Assembly: GCA_027619145.1 (NCBI GenBank)
Contig: JAQCGA010000336.1
Location: forward strand, 1-5,238
DNA: 5,238 nucleotides
Reading direction: 5' to 3'
DNA from: a bacterium
GTDB taxonomy: Bacteria; Latescibacterota; UBA2968; GCA-2709665
Below are positions 1 through 4,468 of the stretch, piece after piece; within the stretch, counting starts at the first letter, position 1, and every line of letters begins with the position of its first letter. A program made the translations under genes and the position numbers. The notes under the pieces are model-generated. The model saw only the letters and a program-made list of their open reading frames with translations, did not search any database and was not told where the DNA came from.

Positions 1-606
1 GGTAGCCAGGTGGTTGATGGGCATTTGCGAGACGGTGCCGTCTGCTTTTTCGGCCAGGAGATGAGAGTAGCGTTTCTTCCACATGCCGGGAAATTCGACG
101 GTAGGGCCGGGGATGTCGTTGTACCAGGGGTCGCAGTATTCCAGACGAATGGTTTCGTCGCTGTCCAGTGCTTCCGGGCTGTGGATATCCAGGTGGGCTT
201 TGAAGTCGTACACATAGGATGAGATTGCTTCGTCGTAGGTAAGGGTGAGCGTGCGGCGCGAGGTGGCCACGCCCCCGGGATCGCGGGTGACAACCGTGAG
301 GGTGAGTCTCCCGGTTTCCTGGCCTTCTATCTGGAGGTCCACCAGTTCTGTGGTAGCCAGCACCCGGTGCTGGAAGACCCAGAACATCTGTACCCCGCAG
401 ATGAGCGGCCGGCCGCCAGGGGCCAATTTGAGGTCTCGTAGATTGATGGGCCGGGGGTTGCCGTTGAAATATCGCAGGTTATGTTCTGGTTGTTCAATGG
501 TCTGGTGTTCGAGGCGAGCAATAGGCTCATCGCCATCGTATATCCAGGTTTCTCCGGCGCACACACCTCCGTGCGTGCGGAATGTAAAGTTGCTCCGGTG
601 AGCCAT
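1..606 (-). CDS. Unrecognised beta-rich protein, N-terminal 202 residues (partial)
   Basis: An uninterrupted minus-strand frame runs from ATG at 606-604 to the left edge, giving 202 residues; the C-terminus is missing. The start is well fixed: an in-frame stop lies at 627-625, no other start codon falls between, and a GGGGA Shine-Dalgarno (619-615) sits 8 nt upstream. I do not recognise the family. The protein has no signal peptide and no membrane segment, so it is probably cytoplasmic. Alternating hydrophobic patterns at residues 84-125 (TELVDLQI, GRLTLTVVT, RRTLTLTY) suggest a beta-sandwich. An aromatic, Pro/Gly-rich stretch at 157-180 (YCDPWYNDIPGP, then EFPGMWKKRY) looks like a conserved binding or active site. 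Codons end mostly in C or A (Thr is ACC in 13 of 18), as expected of a true minus-strand gene here. It is divergent from the sugar-hydrolase operon, which makes a related carbohydrate role possible but unproven. Confidence 0.85.
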   Translation of the reverse strand, partial: MAHRSNFTFRTHGGVCAGETWIYDGDEPIARLEHQTIEQPEHNLRYFNGNPRPINLRDLKLAPGGRPLICGVQMFWVFQHRVLATTELVDLQIEGQETGRLTLTVVTRDPGGVATSRRTLTLTYDEAISSYVYDFKAHLDIHSPEALDSDETIRLEYCDPWYNDIPGPTVEFPGMWKKRYSHLLAEKADGTVSQMPINHLAT

Positions 607-664
607 GGGTCTGTTCCCCTGTTTTCAAGTGGTCTATTTGTGCAGGCTATGCTTGACGGGCTAC

Positions 665-693
665 ATGATAGGTGGGGAATTCTGCGGTGTCAA
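665..693 (-). promoter_or_regulatory. Sigma70-type promoter for the leftward gene
   Basis: On the minus strand TTGACA (693-688, 6/6 match to the -35 consensus) is followed after exactly 17 nt by TATCAT (670-665, 5/6 match to the -10 consensus). Transcription should start near 658, giving a leader of about 50 nt before the ATG at 606. This is the best promoter match in the window and indicates housekeeping-sigma transcription of the unrecognised minus-strand gene. Confidence 0.75.
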
Positions 694-710
694 CGGCTAT
701 CCGAACGGCT
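692..710. repeat. AACGGCT direct repeat, period 12, over the -35 box
   Basis: AACGGCT occurs at 692-698 and again at 704-710 on the plus strand, separated by ATCCG. The first copy overlaps the last two bases of the minus-strand -35 hexamer and the second lies just upstream of that promoter. A tandem site here could bind an activator or repressor. Two 7-mers could also be chance, so this is a candidate operator only. Confidence 0.25.
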
Positions 711-753
711 GTAGCGTACAAAATAAGAGCGTTTATTGCAGGGCACAAATCAT

Positions 754-782
754 TTGGTTCGAGGCAAATGGAATTGTATCTT
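754..782 (+). promoter_or_regulatory. Weak candidate promoter for the rightward operon
   Basis: TTGGTT (754-759) and TATCTT (777-782) are separated by 17 nt, each matching the sigma70 consensus at 4 of 6 positions. Transcription would begin near 790, leaving a leader of about 75 nt before the ATG at 864. It is the best plus-strand candidate I found in the divergent region, but matches this weak are common by chance. An activator-dependent promoter would be consistent with an inducible catabolic operon. Confidence 0.25.
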
Positions 783-812
783 GCGCGTGTTCGCACCGAA
801 GGTATTGGGCGG

Positions 813-824
813 GGCCTTGAGGCC
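813..824. repeat. Short inverted repeat GGCCT-TG-AGGCC in the 5' leader
   Basis: Five-base arms (813-817 and 820-824) flank a 2-nt centre, 40 nt before the start of the sugar-hydrolase gene. It sits downstream of the candidate promoter and could be an operator half-site or a small RNA hairpin. The loop is too tight for a full five-pair RNA stem. No U-tract follows, so it is not a terminator. Confidence 0.25.
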
Positions 825-839
825 TGTAACCATCTGTGA

Positions 840-853
840 TTCGGATGTCCGAA
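840..853. promoter_or_regulatory. TTCGGA-TG-TCCGAA dyad touching the ribosome binding site
   Basis: Perfect six-base arms (840-845 and 848-853) surround a TG centre. The right arm runs into the AAGGAGA Shine-Dalgarno at 852-858 of the sugar-hydrolase gene. The symmetry suits a dimeric DNA-binding regulator. In RNA the 2-nt loop would force partial opening, though a shortened hairpin could still hinder the ribosome binding site. TCCGAA also occurs at 700-705 next to the divergent promoter, so one regulator could see both sides. The function is inferred. Confidence 0.35.
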
Positions 854-863
854 GGAGACCGAT

Positions 864-2846
864 ATGGAACGGTTCGATTTGAGGTTTCGGCAGGTGCATC
901 TGGACTTTCATACGAGTGAAAAGATTGCGGGGATCGGATCCCGGTTCAATCCAGAGACGTTTGCGGCTACGCTGGAAGAAGCGCGGGTCAATTCGATTAC
1001 GTGTTTTGGGCGGTGCCACCACGGGTGGATGTATTTTGACTCTCAGGCGTTTCCAGAGAGGCGGCATCCGCATCTGGAGCGAAACCTGCTGAAGGAGCAG
1101 ATTGATGCTTGCCACGCGCGGGATATTCGGGTGCCCATTTATACGACGGTTCAGTGGGATCAGTTCACCGCAGAGCGCCATCCGGAGTGGTTGGTCATTG
1201 ATGAGACGGGCCGGCAAATAGGAACCCCGCCGTACGAGGCTGGGTTTTATCGGCGTTTGTGTGTGAATACGCCGTACTTCGATTTTCTGAAAGCGCATAT
1301 TCAGGAAATGCTGGAGACGTTGCCGGTGGATGGCCTGTTTCTGGATATTGTGCATCCAATGGAATGTTCTTGCCGGTTTTGCCGGGTGGGGATGGAAGAG
1401 AAAGGAATGGAGCCTTCGGATGCGACAGATCGGAAGGCGTACGGGGTGGAGGTGATCAACCGGTTTAAGCGAGAATTGAGTGCGTTCGTACGAGAGCTGA
1501 ATCCGTCCTGTTCCATTTTTTATAATTCGGGGCACGTGGGGCCATCGTTGCGGCCTGTGGCGGATACGTACACGCATTTTGAACTGGAGTCTCTGCCCAG
1601 TGGTGGATGGGGATATATGCATTTCCCCGTTTCGGTGCGGTACGCGCGCACACTGGGGCACGCGTGTCTGGGAATGACGGGTAAGTTCCATACCTCGTGG
1701 GGCGATTTTCACTCATTCAAAAACCCGGAGGCGTTGCAGTTCGAGTGCTTCCAGATGCTGGCACAGGGGGCACAGTGTAGTGTGGGGGACCAGTTGCACC
1801 CGGAGGGGGAAATTTGTGGTGCGACCTACGGGTTGATTGGGTCGGTGTACAAGGAGGTGGAGAAGAAAGAGGCCTGGTGCAAAGACGCGGTACCTGTGGT
1901 GGATATTGGAGTGCTTACACCCGAAGAATTTACCGGAGAACGGGTTCCTCTGGCGGCTGCAGGGGCGGTGCGGATGTTACAGGAAGGTGCGCACCAGTTT
2001 GACCTCGTGGATACGATGGCAGATTTATCGAAGTACCGGTTGATCATTTTGCCGGATCAGATTCAGGTGTCTGTTGTATTTGCGAAGAAGCTGGAGGCTT
2101 ATCTGGGCGGTAGAGGTGCATTAATCGCAAGTCATCGATCCGGGCTAACCGAGGCAGGGAATGGATTTTCACTGGAAGCGTTTGGGGTGAAGCTAAAAGG
2201 AGAGGCTCCATTTAGTCCAGATTTTCTGATGCCGGAAGATGATTTGGGGCGGGGGCTGGCGCGCACAGAACACGTGATGTATATGAGGGGGCTGGAGGTG
2301 GAGGCGCTGCCGGGGAGTGAGGTGCTGGTAGATGCAGTCGCGCCTTATTTCAACCGGACGTACCAGCATTTTTGTTCGCACCGGCATACGCCGTCTGCAG
2401 GTCAGGTAGGATATCCTGGCGTGGTACAGAATGGACGGGCGATTTATTTTGCACATCCGATTTTTAGCCAGTATGGGCAGAATGCACCCCGGTGGTGCAA
2501 GCAACTGATGCTGAACGCGATTGAGGGGCTTCTGCCCGATCCGCTGGTGCAACTGGAGGGGCCTTCTACGCTGCTGGCAACGCTGAACAGCCAGGCCGCG
2601 AAAGATCGGTTTGTGATTCATCTGTTGCATTATGTCCCGGAACGAAGAGGGTTGGATTTTGATGTGATTGAGGATGTGATTCCTGTATACGATGTGGGAA
2701 TATCGGTGCGGACCTCCAGGCGGGTGTCGAGTGTAATCTGTGTGCCGACTGGGGATGCACTCGAATTTGAAGAGAATAGTGGGCGGGTACTATTTCGATT
2801 GCCAAAACTGGACGGGCACCAGATGGTGGAGATTCAGTTTGGGTGA
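864..2846 (+). CDS. GHL6-like hydrolase with beta-galactosidase trimerisation-like domain
   Basis: This 660-residue protein looks complete. It starts at ATG 864 with AAGGAGA (852-858) 5 nt upstream. Residues about 5-335 look like a TIM barrel of the hypothetical glycosyl hydrolase 6 type (related to alpha-amylase/GH29-like folds). Visible marks are FGRCHHGW at 48-55, PIYTTVQWD at 91-99, a strand-end Asp in GLFLDIV (D161), a Cys cluster CSCRFC (168-173) and acidic HFELES (239-243). Residues about 345-555 resemble the glutaminase-like beta-galactosidase trimerisation domain (YRLIILPDQ, then LGGRGALIASH). A small C-terminal beta domain ends the chain (RFVIHLLHYVPE at 582-593). No signal peptide is seen, so it is probably cytoplasmic. 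D161 is the likeliest nucleophile and E240 or E242 a candidate acid/base; these are guesses from pattern. The family is poorly characterised and the substrate is unknown. It heads the rightward operon. Confidence 0.88.
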   Translation: MERFDLRFRQVHLDFHTSEKIAGIGSRFNPETFAATLEEARVNSITCFGRCHHGWMYFDSQAFPERRHPHLERNLLKEQIDACHARDIRVPIYTTVQWDQFTAERHPEWLVIDETGRQIGTPPYEAGFYRRLCVNTPYFDFLKAHIQEMLETLPVDGLFLDIVHPMECSCRFCRVGMEEKGMEPSDATDRKAYGVEVINRFKRELSAFVRELNPSCSIFYNSGHVGPSLRPVADTYTHFELESLPSGGWGYMHFPVSVRYARTLGHACLGMTGKFHTSWGDFHSFKNPEALQFECFQMLAQGAQCSVGDQLHPEGEICGATYGLIGSVYKEVEKKEAWCKDAVPVVDIGVLTPEEFTGERVPLAAAGAVRMLQEGAHQFDLVDTMADLSKYRLIILPDQIQVSVVFAKKLEAYLGGRGALIASHRSGLTEAGNGFSLEAFGVKLKGEAPFSPDFLMPEDDLGRGLARTEHVMYMRGLEVEALPGSEVLVDAVAPYFNRTYQHFCSHRHTPSAGQVGYPGVVQNGRAIYFAHPIFSQYGQNAPRWCKQLMLNAIEGLLPDPLVQLEGPSTLLATLNSQAAKDRFVIHLLHYVPERRGLDFDVIEDVIPVYDVGISVRTSRRVSSVICVPTGDALEFEENSGRVLFRLPKLDGHQMVEIQFG

Positions 2847-2851
2847 GGCAG

Positions 2852-2977
2852 GTGTCACACAAAGGGGAAAAAGTGGTGCTGCCGGGAGAGGATGCAGAGG
2901 AGACCTCTGGGGTCGTCTGGGATTGTGGAGGGTTGGAATACATGAAAATGAAATTTGAGTTTATAACGGAGGATTGA
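2852..2977 (+). CDS. Possible 41-residue small acidic protein
   Basis: GTG at 2852 opens a 41-codon frame ending in TGA at 2975-2977, directly against the ATG of the RraA-family gene and in the same frame as it. It starts 5 nt after the hydrolase stop and would fill what is otherwise the only sizeable gap (131 nt) in the operon. The peptide is acidic and hydrophilic at first (KGEKVVLPGEDAEE) and ends in KMKFEFITED; it contains one Cys and no membrane segment. Support is modest: the Shine-Dalgarno is weak (GAGG, 2845-2848, 3 nt away), the start is GTG, and only about 24 of 40 third bases are G or T, somewhat below the neighbours. It may be a translated leader coupling hydrolase and RraA translation, a real small protein, or chance. 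ATG at 2942 is an alternative start giving only 11 residues. Confidence 0.3.
   Translation: MSHKGEKVVLPGEDAEETSGVVWDCGGLEYMKMKFEFITED
2895..2909. repeat. Inverted repeat CAGAGG-AGA-CCTCTG between operon genes
   Basis: Perfect six-base arms (2895-2900 and 2904-2909) flank a 3-nt loop, 68 nt before the RraA-family start. In RNA this makes a compact hairpin of four G-C and two A-U pairs. No run of T follows, so it is not an intrinsic terminator. It could stabilise the downstream message or tune expression between the hydrolase and the later genes. Confidence 0.3.
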
Positions 2978-3664
2978 ATGGCCGATTGGAAAGACGATGG
3001 AGAGTTATTTGCGCTGATGAAGCGGGAGTTGTTTACAGCCGTGGTGGGAGATGTGATGGATCAGATGGGGTTGATCCGTCAGTTTTTGCCGCCAGAATTA
3101 CAGCCGTTGCGCGATGATCTGGTGGTTGCGGGGCGGGCCATGCCGGTTCTGGAGGCAGACTGTACGGGCCAGACGGTGAGCCATTTGAAAGAGAAGAAGC
3201 CTTTTGGCGTGATGTTGGAGGCGCTGGATGATTTGAAGGCGAACGAGGTTTATATTTGTACGGGGTCTTCTCCTACGTATGCGTTGTGGGGAGAATTGAT
3301 GAGTATCCGGGCGATGAAGCTGGGGGCGGCGGGGGCTGTGTTGGGAGGGTATAGCCGGGATACAAGTGGAATTCTGGCTTTGAATTTCCCCACGTTTTCC
3401 ACCGGGCGTTATGCACAGGACCAGGGGATTCGGGGCAGAGTGATCGATTTTCGGTGTGCGATTGAATTTCCGAACGGGGTGCGTGTGACACCCGGAGATC
3501 TTGTTTTTGGGGATCTGGATGGCGTGGTTGTGGTGCCTCAGGATGCGGTAGAAGAGGTGATTGCCGCAGCGCTGACAAAGGCGCGCGGAGAGAACAAGGT
3601 TCGAGAGGCGATTGAAGGTGGAATGGGTGCGAAAGCAGCGTTTGATACATTTGGGATTATGTGA
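2978..3664 (+). CDS. RraA-family aldolase/decarboxylase-like protein
   Basis: This 228-residue protein is the usual family length. The ATG is chosen from CGGAGGA at 2967-2973 and a stop immediately upstream. The family includes 4-hydroxy-4-methyl-2-oxoglutarate/4-carboxy-4-hydroxy-2-oxoadipate aldolases (metal-dependent retro-aldol cleavage giving pyruvate, and oxaloacetate decarboxylation) and the E. coli RNase E inhibitor RraA. Seen here: an N-terminal TAVVGDVMDQMG (20-31); WGELMSIRA (104-112); LGAAGAVLGGYSRDT (115-129); and GDLVFGDLDGVVVVP (173-187) with the typical C-terminal helix and GxxAxxxF tail. R127-D128 is the active-site Arg-Asp pair, and E106 stands exactly 20 residues before it (E-X20-R-D), close to the D-X20-R-D signature of true aldolases. 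This favours an enzyme over an RNase regulator. It is cytoplasmic and lies 21 nt before the amidohydrolase. The exact substrate is not predictable. Confidence 0.9.
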   Translation: MADWKDDGELFALMKRELFTAVVGDVMDQMGLIRQFLPPELQPLRDDLVVAGRAMPVLEADCTGQTVSHLKEKKPFGVMLEALDDLKANEVYICTGSSPTYALWGELMSIRAMKLGAAGAVLGGYSRDTSGILALNFPTFSTGRYAQDQGIRGRVIDFRCAIEFPNGVRVTPGDLVFGDLDGVVVVPQDAVEEVIAAALTKARGENKVREAIEGGMGAKAAFDTFGIM

Positions 3665-3685
3665 AGAAGAGGACAGGAGGGTGCA

Positions 3686-4468
3686 ATGAAGGCAATTGAT
3701 GTGCACGCGCATTTTGGGGTGTACGACCGGGGTGGAGATGGGCAGGTGGATCGCTGGATGTCTGGGGATATTGATCTGGTGCGGAAACGGGCTTCAGCGG
3801 TTGATGTGTGCCTGACGGTGGTGTCCCCCATTCGGGCGCTGATGCCATACGGAGGAGATGTAACCCGTGGAAACGAAGATGCCGTGGTGGCGGCCGAGGC
3901 GCATGCAGATGTGCGGTTCTGGGCCGTGCTGGACCCCCGGGTGCGAGAGACCTACCAGCAGGTGGAGGCGTTGCTGAAGCATCCAAGATGTAAAGGAATT
4001 AAGATTCATCCGAGGGAACATAAGTACGAGATTCGGGACTTTGGAGATGCGGTATTTGAGTTTGCCGCAGATAAGAAGGCGCTGATGTTGACGCACAGTG
4101 GCCATCCAGGCAGCGATCCGGAGAATTTTATTCCATTTGCCAATCGGTACCCGGATTCTTCATTGATTCTGGCGCATTTGGGGAATGACCACGAGGGAGA
4201 TTTTTCACGACAGGTGCATGCGCTGAAGTTTGCATTGAATCCCAATGTGTATATCGATACGTCTTCGATGAAATCCATGATCAGTGGCATGGTGGAGTGG
4301 ACCGTAGAAACGGTGGGTGCAGATCGAATTTTGTTTGGTACAGATACGCCGCTGTATTTTACAGCCAGTCAGAAGGCGAGGATCGAGTTCGCCGAAATTT
4401 CGGAAGATGCCAAGCGAGCGATCTTATTCGAGAACGCTGCGCGATTGCTGGGGGAGGAAGGTCTTTGA
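3686..4468 (+). CDS. Amidohydrolase-2-family metal-dependent TIM-barrel enzyme
   Basis: This is a complete 260-residue protein from ATG 3686 with AGGAGG (3675-3680) 5 nt upstream. It is a TIM-barrel enzyme of the amidohydrolase-2 group (ACMSD, LigI/LigJ-like lactonases, hydratases and decarboxylases). Metal and catalytic positions are in order: DVHAH (H7, H9) after strand 1, GIKIHP (H108), LTHSGH (H137), LAHLGN (H164) and FGTDTP (D220). All expected ligands are present, so it should be active. There is no KCX-type lysine pattern, and the short length suggests a single-metal cytoplasmic enzyme without insertions. Position in the operon, between the RraA-family gene and an overlapping dehydrogenase gene, suggests it handles a lactone or oxo-acid intermediate of the same pathway. 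Decarboxylase, lactonase and hydratase functions cannot be separated from sequence alone. Confidence 0.9.
   Translation: MKAIDVHAHFGVYDRGGDGQVDRWMSGDIDLVRKRASAVDVCLTVVSPIRALMPYGGDVTRGNEDAVVAAEAHADVRFWAVLDPRVRETYQQVEALLKHPRCKGIKIHPREHKYEIRDFGDAVFEFAADKKALMLTHSGHPGSDPENFIPFANRYPDSSLILAHLGNDHEGDFSRQVHALKFALNPNVYIDTSSMKSMISGMVEWTVETVGADRILFGTDTPLYFTASQKARIEFAEISEDAKRAILFENAARLLGEEGL
4453..4467 (+). promoter_or_regulatory. Ribosome binding site and TTG start of the dehydrogenase gene
   Basis: GGAGGAAGG (4453-4461) lies inside the last codons of the amidohydrolase gene. With 7 nt between GGAGG and TTG at 4465-4467 the spacing is ideal. The start overlaps the upstream TGA as TTGA, so translation is probably coupled. 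The next in-frame start, GTG 4474, is 16 nt from the site and less likely. Confidence 0.65.

Noticed and set aside
245..601. Plus-strand open frame (118 codons) opposite the leftward gene
   Set aside because: Its composition is Ser/Arg/Pro-rich with no recognisable motif and no convincing ribosome binding site. The minus-strand frame is open throughout with a firm start and promoter.
653..681. TTGACG as a plus-strand -35 box
   Set aside because: At 17-18 nt spacing the -10 would be GGAATT or GAATTC, a poor match. The region already serves as the minus-strand promoter.
750..1712. Long minus-strand open frame (320 codons) opposite the sugar-hydrolase gene
   Set aside because: It is rich in Arg, His, Pro and Gln with no domain pattern, as expected from the antisense of G-rich codons. 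The plus-strand frame carries clear enzyme motifs over the same bases.
2895..2909. Intrinsic terminator between the hydrolase and RraA genes
   Set aside because: The stem is only six pairs and is followed by GGGTCGTCTGG, not a T-run.
2963..2968. TATAAC as a -10 box for an internal promoter before the RraA gene
   Set aside because: It overlaps the Shine-Dalgarno region, leaving no room for a leader, and no -35-like hexamer lies 16-18 nt upstream.
3098..3712. Minus-strand open frame (204 codons) opposite the RraA-family gene
   Set aside because: It is His/Arg/Pro/Gln-rich antisense of a clearly conserved gene; no start signal or domain supports it.
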